Shown here one piece after another: positions 19,331-27,451 of a stretch of 57,253 nt of DNA (its first letter is position 1; each line of letters starts with the position of its first letter). The notes under the pieces were generated by a model. It had not been told where the DNA came from. It saw only the letters and a program-made list of their open reading frames with translations, and made no database searches. This DNA comes from Bacilli bacterium (GTDB lineage: Bacteria > Bacillota_I > Bacilli_A > RF39 > UBA660), in assembly GCA_028691955.1 (NCBI GenBank), contig JAQUYH010000008.1, positions 1 through 57,253 of the forward strand. Reading direction: 5' to 3'. The position numbers and the translations under genes were made by a program.

Positions 19331-19834
19331 ATGGATGTTACTAATATTAAAAGATTAGATTATGCAATAGAAAGAACGTTTGAAAAAGCTCAAAAACTAG
19401 GGAATTTAGAAGAGAGTAAAGACAATTTCATAAGAATCTTATTAAAAGATGGTGCTATACCACATTTATTTACAAGGGATAATAATGCCAGATTTTTTAC
19501 TGACGATATTGATACAGATATAATTTTAATGGAAATATTTAAGTATATTTTAAGAGCAAAAGCATTAGGAGAAAAACTTCCCTATAATGATGAACTATTA
19601 TCAACATATCCATTTTTCTCTTATAATTTATTGGGTATATTAGAATATGCTGCCATAAAAGAAGATAACTTAAAAAGTATAGTAGAATTTTTTATAAAAA
19701 ATAGATATGATAGAAAAAGTACTTATTATAAAGCCAAGACAGATGAAGAAGATATTTATAATATTACAAAAGAAGAAATGAAAAGAGTAGACGAAATATA
19801 TTTGCAATTAAAAAAAATATCAGAAGCTGTTTAA
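19331..19834 (+). CDS. Protein of unknown function, 167 residues
   Basis: I do not recognise this protein. It is soluble-looking, highly charged and mostly helical by composition, with no signal peptide or membrane segment. It has short repeats of acidic and basic residues and the patches TRDNNARFFTDD and YNDELLSTYPFF, which might mark a folded core. GGTGATAAG lies just before ATG 19331. A small inverted repeat, ACCAT and ATGGT at 19309-19322, partly covers that site and could lower translation. It stands alone between two terminators, so it forms a single-gene unit between the two-component system and dus. Confidence 0.65.
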   Translation: MDVTNIKRLDYAIERTFEKAQKLGNLEESKDNFIRILLKDGAIPHLFTRDNNARFFTDDIDTDIILMEIFKYILRAKALGEKLPYNDELLSTYPFFSYNLLGILEYAAIKEDNLKSIVEFFIKNRYDRKSTYYKAKTDEEDIYNITKEEMKRVDEIYLQLKKISEAV

Positions 19835-19852
19835 TATCAACAACTTTTTTTT
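19824..19852 (+). terminator. Terminator after the 167-residue unknown gene
   Basis: AAGCTGTT and AACAACTT arms with one mismatch and a seven-base loop, followed by eight T. Confidence 0.55.
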
Positions 19853-19867
19853 ATTGAAAAAATAGTG

Positions 19868-19873
19868 TATAAT
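19868..19873 (+). promoter_or_regulatory. Possible -10 box of the dus-lysS operon
   Basis: A perfect TATAAT precedes the AAGGAG ribosome-binding site of dus by few bases. TTGAAA at 19853-19858 is too close to be its -35, and nothing better is visible at 17 bp. Confidence 0.35.
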
Positions 19874-19892
19874 TTTTAAAGGAGTTGATAAG

Positions 19893-20870
19893 ATGTTTAA
19901 AATAGGCAATGTCGAAATAAAAAACAATGTTGTATTAGCTCCAATGGCAGGAATTACTAACTCCGCATTTAGAAGTATTTGTAAAGAAATGGGAGTAGGA
20001 TTAGTAGTAGCTGAAATGGTTAGCGATAAAGCTATAATGTATAATAGTAAAAAAACAATTGATATGTTATATATGGATGAAAATGAAAGACCAATAAGCC
20101 AGCAGATATTTGGAAGTGATAAGGATTCTTTCGTAATAGCGGCTAAATATATATACGAGAATATGAAACCAGATATTATTGATATAAATATGGGATGCCC
20201 TGTTCCAAAAGTAGCGGAAAAAGCTCAAGCAGGAAGCGCTTTATTAAAAGATCCTGCTAAAGTAGAAGAAATAGTAACAGCTGTTGTTAAATCCGTTCCT
20301 ATTCCAGTTACAGTTAAAATAAGAAGTGGTTGGGATGAAGATAATATAAATGCAGTAGAAATTGCCAAAATAATAGAGAAAAGTGGCGCCAAAGCAATAA
20401 CAATTCATCCAAGAACTAGAAAACAAGGATATGCAGGCTTATCAAATTGGAGTATTATAAAACAAGTAAAAGAATCTGTTAACATTCCTGTGATAGGTAA
20501 TGGTGATATAAAATCTTGTTATGATGCTAAAAGAATGTTAGATGAAACAGGATGTGATGCTGTTATGATAGGAAGAGCCACACTAGGTAATCCCTGGATT
20601 ATAAAAGAAACTATAGAGTACTTAGAAAAAGGCAAAGAACCTATAAAGCCAGATTTAGAAGAGAAAATAAGAATTATAAGAAAACATATAGATAATTTAA
20701 TGAAAACCAAAAATGAAAAACTTACCCTTTTAGAAATAAGAAGCCATATAGGATGGTATCTAAAAGGAGAAAAAAACAGTAAAGAAATAAAACAGCAAGT
20801 ATGTTTAGCAACAAATATAAAAGAATTATATGAAATAATAGACAAAATGGAGGAATCAAATGCAAGCTAA
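19893..20870 (+). CDS. dusB: tRNA-dihydrouridine synthase, DusB type
   Basis: Dus enzymes reduce uridines in tRNA to dihydrouridine with FMN and NADPH. The 325-residue protein has the FMN-barrel start VVLAPMAGITNSAFR, the active-site segment DINMGCPVPKV with the catalytic Cys, KIRSGW, TIHPRTRKQGYAG and GNGDI followed by VMIGRATLGNPWI, all in the usual order. An AAAGGAG site precedes ATG 19893. It overlaps the next gene by 11 bp. The dus-RDD-lysS order implies one transcript; dus beside lysS is frequent in Firmicutes. Confidence 0.95.
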   Translation: MFKIGNVEIKNNVVLAPMAGITNSAFRSICKEMGVGLVVAEMVSDKAIMYNSKKTIDMLYMDENERPISQQIFGSDKDSFVIAAKYIYENMKPDIIDINMGCPVPKVAEKAQAGSALLKDPAKVEEIVTAVVKSVPIPVTVKIRSGWDEDNINAVEIAKIIEKSGAKAITIHPRTRKQGYAGLSNWSIIKQVKESVNIPVIGNGDIKSCYDAKRMLDETGCDAVMIGRATLGNPWIIKETIEYLEKGKEPIKPDLEEKIRIIRKHIDNLMKTKNEKLTLLEIRSHIGWYLKGEKNSKEIKQQVCLATNIKELYEIIDKMEESNAS

Positions 20871-21450
20871 ATTCAGTCAAAGGCTATTTGCCTATGTTAT
20901 AGACTTTATAATATTACTTTTAGTAGTAAACATAGTAACATCTTTTATACCAGTACCTTCTAGCCAAGAAGAAATAAACAATCAAATAAAAGAACTAGAT
21001 GATAAATATGTTAATAGTGAAATATCAATCAATGAATATTTAAGCGAATATGAAGTCAAAATAATAGAATATGATAAATCAAATATAGCTTTAAATATTT
21101 GCCAATTAATATTTATATTAGGATACTTTGTTACGATACCAGTATTAAATAATGGGCAAACTATTGGGAAGAAAATATTGAAAATAAAAATAGTAAAAAA
21201 TGATGGTAAATTAACCTTTAAAGAAATGATAATTAGAAGCTTTGTAACAACAAGTTTAATGCAATTATTAACATCAACAATTTTAGTTTACTTTATTTCA
21301 AGTAATTACTATTTCAAAACAACAACAATTTTAACAATAATACAAATTTTACTAGTGATATCAACAAGTTTTATGATATTATATAGAAAAGACAAAAAGG
21401 GAGTTCAAGATATAATAACTAATACTTCCGTTATAGAGGTGGAAAAATGA
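20860..21450 (+). CDS. RDD-family membrane protein
   Basis: The 196-residue protein begins FSQRLFAYVIDFIILL, the RDD-domain opening (Arg and Asp landmarks; here the final Asp of the RxxxxxxD spacing is kept). Three to four hydrophobic segments follow, with a middle charged loop and the conserved stretch NNGQTIGKKILKIKIV between helices 2 and 3. RDD proteins are often transport-related or ion exchangers, but most are not characterised, so only the family is asserted. It starts inside dus (11 bp overlap), has a GGAGG site within dus, and overlaps the lysS start by 4 bp (ATGA). Confidence 0.85.
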   Translation: MQAKFSQRLFAYVIDFIILLLVVNIVTSFIPVPSSQEEINNQIKELDDKYVNSEISINEYLSEYEVKIIEYDKSNIALNICQLIFILGYFVTIPVLNNGQTIGKKILKIKIVKNDGKLTFKEMIIRSFVTTSLMQLLTSTILVYFISSNYYFKTTTILTIIQILLVISTSFMILYRKDKKGVQDIITNTSVIEVEK

Positions 21451-22916
21451 GAGAATTTACAGAACAAGAAACAGTAAGAAGAGATACATTAAAAGAACTA
21501 TCTGAAATAATTAATCCATATCCTGAAAGATTTGAGAGAAATTATGAATTAAAAGATGCTATGAATTTAGAAGATGGCGTTAGCAATGTTAAAGTTGCAG
21601 GAAGAATTGTTTTAATGCGTAAAATGGGTAAAATGGCTTTCTTAACAATTCAAGATTTAGAAGGTAAAATCCAAGTATCAATTAAAATAGATATGGTTGG
21701 AGAAGAAAAATATGATTTCTTCAAAAAATATATTGATTTAGGAGATTTCATTGGTGTATGTGGAGAAGTCTTTACAACACATACTGGAGAAAAAACAATA
21801 AGAGCCGATTACTTTGAATTTTTAGGAAAAGCTTTAAAACCACTACCAGAAAAATTTCATGGATTAACTGATATTGAAAGTATATATAGAAACCGTTATC
21901 TAGATTTAATAATGTCAGAAGAATCTAGAACTACATTCCTACTAAGATCTAACTTTATTAAAGAAATAAGAAATTATTTAAATAATGAAGGCTATATAGA
22001 AATAGAAACACCTGTTTTAAACAATAAAGCATCAGGTGCAACAGCCAAACCTTTTATAACGCACCATAATGCATTAGATATAGACTTATATTTAAGAATA
22101 GCTCCAGAAACATACTTAAAAAGAGCAGTAGTAGGAGGATTTACTAAAGTCTTTGAAATAGCTCGTTGCTTTAGAAACGAAGGAATTGATGCTACTCATT
22201 TACAAGATTTTACTATGCTAGAAGGATATGGAGCTTACCTAAACTATAAAGATAATATGAAGTTTTTACAAAATTTACTTCAAACAGTTATTAAAAATAT
22301 TTTTAATACTCTAGAAATTACAATAGGTGATAAAATGGTTAATTTAGAAGGTGAATGGCCATCAATATCATTTAGAGATTTAATTATGCAATATTCAAAT
22401 ATCGATATAAAAGAATACAACACTAAAGAAAAATTACTTGCTAAAATTAATGAAGAAAATATTAATATTGATTCAGAAACTAGTTTAGAAGATTTAGGGT
22501 TTGGAAACTTAGTAGACCAGTTATATAAAAAAGTTGCAAGACCTAATGTATTAGGACCAGTTTATTTAACAGAACATCCAATTGATTTATCACCACTTGC
22601 TAGAGCAAATGATGATGATAAATCAATAACTGACCGTTTCCAATTAATTATTAATGGAGCTGAAATAATTAATGCTTATTCAGAGTTAGTAAGTCCAATT
22701 GAGCAAGAGGCCAGATTACTTCACCAGGCAGAATTAAAAGCAAATGGTGATGAAGAAGCAATGCCTATGGATTACGATTATATAGAAGCAATGGAATATG
22801 GTATGCCACCAATATCAGGTTGGGGAATCGGTATAGATAGATTAGTTCAATTACTAGCTAATAAAGATAATATCAAAGACGTAATTATGTTTCCATTAAT
22901 GAAACCAAAAGACTAG
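21447..22916 (+). CDS. lysS: Lysyl-tRNA synthetase, class II
   Basis: LysS charges tRNA-Lys. The 489-residue protein has the N-terminal OB-fold anticodon domain (VAGRIVLMRKMGKMAFLTIQD), then class II motif 1, motif 2 FRNEGIDATHLQDFT with the MLEGYGAY block, and motif 3 GWGIGIDRLVQL. Length and architecture match bacterial LysRS. The start ATG overlaps the RDD stop (ATGA), with GAGGTGG immediately before it. No T-box is present, in keeping with other LysRS genes placed inside operons. A terminator overlaps the stop codon. Confidence 0.97.
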   Translation: MREFTEQETVRRDTLKELSEIINPYPERFERNYELKDAMNLEDGVSNVKVAGRIVLMRKMGKMAFLTIQDLEGKIQVSIKIDMVGEEKYDFFKKYIDLGDFIGVCGEVFTTHTGEKTIRADYFEFLGKALKPLPEKFHGLTDIESIYRNRYLDLIMSEESRTTFLLRSNFIKEIRNYLNNEGYIEIETPVLNNKASGATAKPFITHHNALDIDLYLRIAPETYLKRAVVGGFTKVFEIARCFRNEGIDATHLQDFTMLEGYGAYLNYKDNMKFLQNLLQTVIKNIFNTLEITIGDKMVNLEGEWPSISFRDLIMQYSNIDIKEYNTKEKLLAKINEENINIDSETSLEDLGFGNLVDQLYKKVARPNVLGPVYLTEHPIDLSPLARANDDDKSITDRFQLIINGAEIINAYSELVSPIEQEARLLHQAELKANGDEEAMPMDYDYIEAMEYGMPPISGWGIGIDRLVQLLANKDNIKDVIMFPLMKPKD

Positions 22917-22931
22917 AAATAGTCTTTTTTT
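22908..22931 (+). terminator. Terminator after lysS
   Basis: AAAGACTA, a GAAA tetraloop, TAGTCTTT, then T run: an 8-bp perfect stem that includes the stop codon. Confidence 0.85.
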
Positions 22932-22942
22932 ATATAAAAGTT

Positions 22943-22971
22943 TTGATAAAAAGTATGATATGTTATATAAT
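22943..22971 (+). promoter_or_regulatory. Promoter of the CDF transporter-gpmI operon
   Basis: TTGATA (22943-22948), 17-bp spacer, perfect TATAAT (22966-22971). Confidence 0.6.
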
Positions 22972-22997
22972 ATAAAAAGAACAAAGAAGGTAAAAGA

Positions 22998-23870
22998 ATG
23001 AACAAAGTAACAAGAGTAATGTTAGTTAGTCTAACAGTTAATACAATATTATCAACGGTTAAAATAATAGCCGGTTTTTTTGCTAAATCACAGGCATTAA
23101 TAGCAGATGGAATTCACTCTTTTAGTGATTTAACAACTGATTTAGTAGCCATTATAGGTAATAAAATAGCTTTAAAGAAACCTGATGAAAAGCATCCATA
23201 TGGACATGGTAAACTAGAATATTTAACTAGTATCATAATAGGGGCTGTAATAGTTGCATTAGGCGTAGGTCTAATACTAGAGTCTTTTAATGAAAAAACA
23301 AACAGTATTGGATTAGTAGTACTATTAGTTAGTTTATTTACTATAATTTTTAAATTTCTATTAGCTCATTATATAGTTAATAAAGGACACGAGTACCACA
23401 ATAATATACTAATAGCTAGTGGTAAAGAAAGTAGTGCTGACGTAGTAAGCTCAATATTTGTTTTAATTTCATCAATATTTATGATATTTAAAAAATATAA
23501 TCCTGCTTTTGGATATGCTGATATAGTAGCTACTATTATAGTTGGTTTATTCATAATTAGAACAGGTATTTTAATACTAAAAGAAAACATTAGTATCATA
23601 TTAGGTGAACAAGAGACAGATAATTCATACATGTCAAAATTAAGAAAAGTAATTATGAATAATCAAGCAGTTGAACATATAGATAAATTAGTATTACTAA
23701 AGTTTGGTCAATACTATCAACTTAACTGTGAAGTAAGTATGAATGAGAATTTAACATTAATAAAAGCTCATTCAGAACTTGAACAAATAGAAAAAGATTT
23801 ATCAAAATATGATGAAAAAATAAGATACAAAACGATACATATAAATCCATATAAAAGGAGGATAAAATGA
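22998..23870 (+). CDS. Cation diffusion facilitator (CDF) metal efflux transporter
   Basis: CDF proteins export divalent metals such as Zn2+, Co2+, Fe2+ or Mn2+ in exchange for protons. The 290-residue protein has about six hydrophobic segments, the metal-site motif ADGIHSFSDLTTD (HxxxD) in helix 2, the HPYGHGKLEYLTS block after it, and a second motif SSADVVSS in helix 5 (the Asp is retained). A C-terminal cytoplasmic domain of about 85 residues completes the standard architecture. Metal specificity cannot be assigned. An AAGG site precedes ATG 22998; gpmI overlaps its stop by 4 bp (ATGA), an unusual pairing since some GpmI enzymes need Mn2+. Confidence 0.93.
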   Translation: MNKVTRVMLVSLTVNTILSTVKIIAGFFAKSQALIADGIHSFSDLTTDLVAIIGNKIALKKPDEKHPYGHGKLEYLTSIIIGAVIVALGVGLILESFNEKTNSIGLVVLLVSLFTIIFKFLLAHYIVNKGHEYHNNILIASGKESSADVVSSIFVLISSIFMIFKKYNPAFGYADIVATIIVGLFIIRTGILILKENISIILGEQETDNSYMSKLRKVIMNNQAVEHIDKLVLLKFGQYYQLNCEVSMNENLTLIKAHSELEQIEKDLSKYDEKIRYKTIHINPYKRRIK

Positions 23871-25369
23871 CAACACTTTTATGCATACTAGATGGTGTAG
23901 GAATTAGAAAAGAAATAAAGGGAAATGCTGTAAAACAAGCAAATATGCCCAATTTTAATTACTTACTTCAAAATTATCCCAATTCATTATTAGAAGCAAG
24001 TGGCAAATTAGTAGGCTTACCAGAAGGACAAATGGGAAATAGTGAAGTAGGGCACATGAATATTGGAGCAGGTAGAATTGTATATCAATCATTAGAGTTA
24101 ATAAATTCTAAAATAGAAGATAAGACATTCTTTCAAACCAAAGAAATACTTTCTATTATGGAATACGTTAATAAGAATGACTCCTCACTTCACTTAATGG
24201 GGTTACTTAGCGATGGCGGAATCCATTCATCAATAGAACATCTTTTTGCTTTAATAAAAATGGCTAAAGAAGAGAATATAAAAAAATTATATATTCATCC
24301 ATTCTTAGATGGTAGAGATACATTACCTAAAGTTGCTTTAAAGTATTTAGATGAATTAGATAGTAAGCTTAAAGAATACCAAATAGGATCTATTGCTAGT
24401 CTTTCAGGAAGATACTATTCTATGGATAGAGACAATAGATATGACAGAGTAAAAAAGTCTTATGATATGCTAACTAAAGGATTAGGCGAAACCTATGATA
24501 ACTATAAAGAAGCAATAGAAAGTAACTATCAAAGAGGAATAGAAGACGAGTTTATAGAACCAGCCATTATAGATGAAAATGGCATAATAAAAGATAATGA
24601 TGGCATTATAGTATTTAACTATAGGTCAGATCGTATAAGAGAACTTCCTAGTGCTTTATCTAATGATAACTTTAATGGCTTCAACAAAGAAAATTTAAAA
24701 AATATAAAATTATTAACAATGATGCCTGTAAGTGAAGAAGTAGTAGGAACACACGCCTTTAAATTACCTGATTTAAAAAACACATTTGGTGAATATATAA
24801 GCAATTTAGGATATACACAACTTAGAATAGCTGAAACAGAAAAATACGCTCATGTTACATATTTCTTTGATGGTGGTATAGAAAAAAACTTAAAAGGCTG
24901 CGATAGAATATTAGTGAAATCACCAGATGTGCCAACTTATGATTTAAAACCAGAAATGAGTGTATATAAGGTAACTGAAAAACTATTAGAAAATATAGAA
25001 AGATATGATTTCGTTATTTTAAACTTTGCCAATGGTGACATGGTAGGACATACGGGTAATATAAATGCAACAATAAAAGCCCTAGAAGCAGTAGATGAAT
25101 GCTTAGGAAAAATAATCAAGAAAACAGAAGAAATTAATGGCAACTTATTTGTAACAGCTGATCATGGTAATAGTGACTACATGCTAGATGAAAATAATAA
25201 CGTAGTAACATCTCATTCAACAGCCCTAGTTCCGCTCATAATAATGAAAGAAAACATAAAATTAAAAAAGGGAAAACTAGGAGATATAGCCCCTACAATG
25301 TTATCCATTAATAAAATAGCAATACCCGAAGAAATGACAGGAGAAAACCTAGTAGATAAGGAGATATAA
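23867..25369 (+). CDS. gpmI: 2,3-bisphosphoglycerate-independent phosphoglycerate mutase
   Basis: GpmI interconverts 3- and 2-phosphoglycerate through a phospho-serine and two bound metals, typically Mn2+. The 500-residue protein has LLCILDGVGI, the catalytic block GQMGNSEVGHMNIGAG with the phospho-acceptor Ser, HPFLDGRDT, a phosphate-site Arg (SGRYYSMDRDNRYDR) and ADHGN with metal ligands near the C-terminus. Length (about 500-515 in the family) is normal. An AAAGGAGGAT site lies in the end of the transporter gene. The next gene overlaps the stop (TAATG). Confidence 0.97.
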   Translation: MTTLLCILDGVGIRKEIKGNAVKQANMPNFNYLLQNYPNSLLEASGKLVGLPEGQMGNSEVGHMNIGAGRIVYQSLELINSKIEDKTFFQTKEILSIMEYVNKNDSSLHLMGLLSDGGIHSSIEHLFALIKMAKEENIKKLYIHPFLDGRDTLPKVALKYLDELDSKLKEYQIGSIASLSGRYYSMDRDNRYDRVKKSYDMLTKGLGETYDNYKEAIESNYQRGIEDEFIEPAIIDENGIIKDNDGIIVFNYRSDRIRELPSALSNDNFNGFNKENLKNIKLLTMMPVSEEVVGTHAFKLPDLKNTFGEYISNLGYTQLRIAETEKYAHVTYFFDGGIEKNLKGCDRILVKSPDVPTYDLKPEMSVYKVTEKLLENIERYDFVILNFANGDMVGHTGNINATIKALEAVDECLGKIIKKTEEINGNLFVTADHGNSDYMLDENNNVVTSHSTALVPLIIMKENIKLKKGKLGDIAPTMLSINKIAIPEEMTGENLVDKEI

Positions 25370-25920
25370 TGAAAGATAAAATAACAGAAATTTTAAAAAC
25401 TCCACTTATTACATCAATATTACTTTTTATATTTGGAGCCATACTATTTATAAACCCTGCTGATATTATTAAAACGGTCACAATAATATTAGGTGGCATT
25501 CTTATACTAATTGGATTCATAAGACTTGCCAATTATTTAGGTGACAAAAAAAAAGGAATATATCATAATAGCGATTTAAATTATGCTATTATAATCATGA
25601 CCTGTGGAATTATAATTATTATGTGTACCGATATAATTGAATTTTCACTAAGACTAATAATGGGCGGCTTGATTCTATATAATGGAATCAATAGGCTAAA
25701 ACTATCCATGCAGTTAAAAGATATAAATGCCGGCACATGGCAAGGACACTTAATTATTTCAATATTAATAATAATTATTGGCCTTTATATAATTTTAAAA
25801 TCCAACTTAATATTTAGCGGAATAGGATTATTTATGATGTTTTATGCTGGGCTTGAGATAGCACTATATTTCATGAATAATAAAAAAGATAAAGTAATAA
25901 TCATCAAAAACAAGCACTAA
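25369..25920 (+). CDS. DUF308/HdeD-like membrane protein
   Basis: The 183-residue protein consists almost entirely of hydrophobic segments arranged in pairs: about residues 13-31, 36-54, 66-85, 90-106, 124-143, 146-165. Repeated glycine and loop spacing (FGAILFINPADIIKTVTIILGGILILIGFIRL) is typical of the DUF308/HdeD family. The cellular role of such proteins in Firmicutes is not known. It begins on the gpmI stop (TAATG), with GGAG a few bases before, so it belongs to the CDF-gpmI transcript. The first part of the membrane protein at 42001 is of similar design. Confidence 0.75.
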   Translation: MKDKITEILKTPLITSILLFIFGAILFINPADIIKTVTIILGGILILIGFIRLANYLGDKKKGIYHNSDLNYAIIIMTCGIIIIMCTDIIEFSLRLIMGGLILYNGINRLKLSMQLKDINAGTWQGHLIISILIIIIGLYIILKSNLIFSGIGLFMMFYAGLEIALYFMNNKKDKVIIIKNKH

Positions 25921-25987
25921 AACATGGTTTACCCCAGTATTTCAAGGTAATATTATTAAAAAACATATATAATTTCAAAAAAATATA

Positions 25988-26016
25988 TTGCATTTCTTGT
26001 TTATTAATGGTATTCT
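25988..26016 (+). promoter_or_regulatory. hup promoter
   Basis: TTGCAT (25988-25993), 17-bp spacer, TATTCT (26011-26016). It lies 40 bp before the HU ribosome-binding site. Confidence 0.5.
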
Positions 26017-26057
26017 GTAATTGTAAGCAAGATAGCTTAAAATTAGGAGGTAGAATT

Positions 26058-26330
26058 ATGAATAAGACAGATTTAGTTAGTTACATAGCAGAAGAGACTG
26101 GGTTAACAAAAGTTGATTCAGCAAAAGCTTTAGAAGCAATGATGAGTGGAGTAATCAAAGGATTAAAGAAAGAGAAAAAAGTTACATTAACTGGTTTCTG
26201 TACTTTCACAGCAGTAAAGAAAGCTGCTAAAGAAGGACGTAATCCTAGAACAGGTGAAACTGTTAAGATTCCTGCTAGAGTAGCAGCAACTATTAAAGCT
26301 GGTTCAAAATTAAAAGAAGCTTTAAACTAA
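26058..26330 (+). CDS. hup: HU-family DNA-binding protein
   Basis: HU is a small dimeric nucleoid protein that bends DNA. The 90-residue product begins MNKTDLVSYIAEETGL and contains the hallmark arm region GRNPRTGETVKIPA followed by RVAATIKAGSKLKEAL, full length for HU. ATG 26058 is chosen because TAGGAGG lies 7 nt upstream; an upstream in-frame ATG near 26007 gives an unrelated Cys-rich extension and overlaps the promoter. It is a single-gene unit with its own promoter and a strong terminator. The codons look richer in common ones than those of neighbours, as expected for a highly expressed gene. Confidence 0.97.
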   Translation: MNKTDLVSYIAEETGLTKVDSAKALEAMMSGVIKGLKKEKKVTLTGFCTFTAVKKAAKEGRNPRTGETVKIPARVAATIKAGSKLKEALN

Positions 26331-26353
26331 AAAAAGGTTAAAACCTTTTTTTT
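26331..26353 (+). terminator. Terminator after hup, abutting the cca start
   Basis: AAAAAGGTT and AACCTTTTT arms with a two-base gap, then T. It starts right after the hup stop codon and ends four bases before the cca ATG. Confidence 0.8.
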
Positions 26354-26356
26354 ACT

Positions 26357-27442
26357 ATGTATAAAGAATCAATAAGACTATTACAATTACTAGATAAAGC
26401 AGGATACAAGTCCTACATAGTTGGTGGCTTTGTTAGAGATTTTTTACTCCAAAAAGAAAGTATTGATGTAGATATTTGCACAACAGCTCATCCAAAAGAT
26501 CTAAAAAAAATATTAAATGTTAATATAAATAATTCAAAGTATGGTTCAGTAACTTATAGAAAAGACAATATCCGTTTTGAAATAACAACTATGCGAAAAG
26601 AGATTGGTTACATAAATCATAGAACTCCTAAAAAAATTAAGTATATCAAGTCCCTGTATAAAGATTTAAAAAGAAGAGATTTTACTATAAATACTATATG
26701 TATTGACAAAAATGAAAAAATAATTGATTTATTAGATGCCAAAAAAGATTTAAATGATGGTATAATAAAAATGATAGGAAACCCTAGAAAAAGATTAAAT
26801 GAAGATGCTCTTAGAATACTAAGAGCTATAAGATTTGCAACAACACTAAACTTCAAATTAGATGACAAATTAGAAAAATATATAAAAAAATACGGTTTTT
26901 TATTAAAAAATCTATCTTTCGACAGAAAAAAAGAAGAATTAAATAAAATATTTATGAGTAAAAATATTAATTACGGAATTAAAATAATAAAAGATTTAAA
27001 TTTAGAAAAATTTTTAGATATTGATTTAACTGACACAAAGCCAACTTCTACTTTAATAGGCTTTTGGGCTCAGTGTGATAAGAAAAGAGTTTATAATTAC
27101 AATAAAAATGATCTTAACACTCTAAAAAATATTGATAAAATACTCAGTAATGATATCATAAATAACTACACGCTTTATAATTATAACTTGTATGAAGTAT
27201 TAATAGCAGCTGAGATAAAAGAATTAAATGCTAAAAAAATTATTCAAAAATATAGTGATTTACCAATTAAAAGTACCAAAGATATTAAAATATCATCACA
27301 AGAAATATTAAATTTATTAAATAAAAAGCCAGGTAAATTTTTAAAACAGATAATAGGCGATTTAGAAATTAATATACTAAATTTTAATTTAGACAATGAT
27401 TACAATAGTTTGAAAGACTATATAATAGCTAATTATAGTTAG
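26357..27442 (+). CDS. cca: CCA tRNA nucleotidyltransferase
   Basis: This enzyme adds or repairs the 3' CCA end of tRNAs. The 361-residue product has the nucleotidyltransferase signature YIVGGFVRD, catalytic Asp pair DVDI, KRRDFTINT, and the nucleotide-selecting region NEDALRILRAIRFA, followed by a helical tRNA-binding body; overall it resembles bacterial class II CCA enzymes. ATG 26357 is the only start compatible with the conserved N-terminus, yet it lies four bases past the hup terminator T run and has no visible ribosome-binding site, so expression must come by read-through or a leaderless route. The next gene begins 9 nt downstream. Confidence 0.9.
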   Translation: MYKESIRLLQLLDKAGYKSYIVGGFVRDFLLQKESIDVDICTTAHPKDLKKILNVNINNSKYGSVTYRKDNIRFEITTMRKEIGYINHRTPKKIKYIKSLYKDLKRRDFTINTICIDKNEKIIDLLDAKKDLNDGIIKMIGNPRKRLNEDALRILRAIRFATTLNFKLDDKLEKYIKKYGFLLKNLSFDRKKEELNKIFMSKNINYGIKIIKDLNLEKFLDIDLTDTKPTSTLIGFWAQCDKKRVYNYNKNDLNTLKNIDKILSNDIINNYTLYNYNLYEVLIAAEIKELNAKKIIQKYSDLPIKSTKDIKISSQEILNLLNKKPGKFLKQIIGDLEINILNFNLDNDYNSLKDYIIANYS

Positions 27443-27451
27443 GAGGTATAT

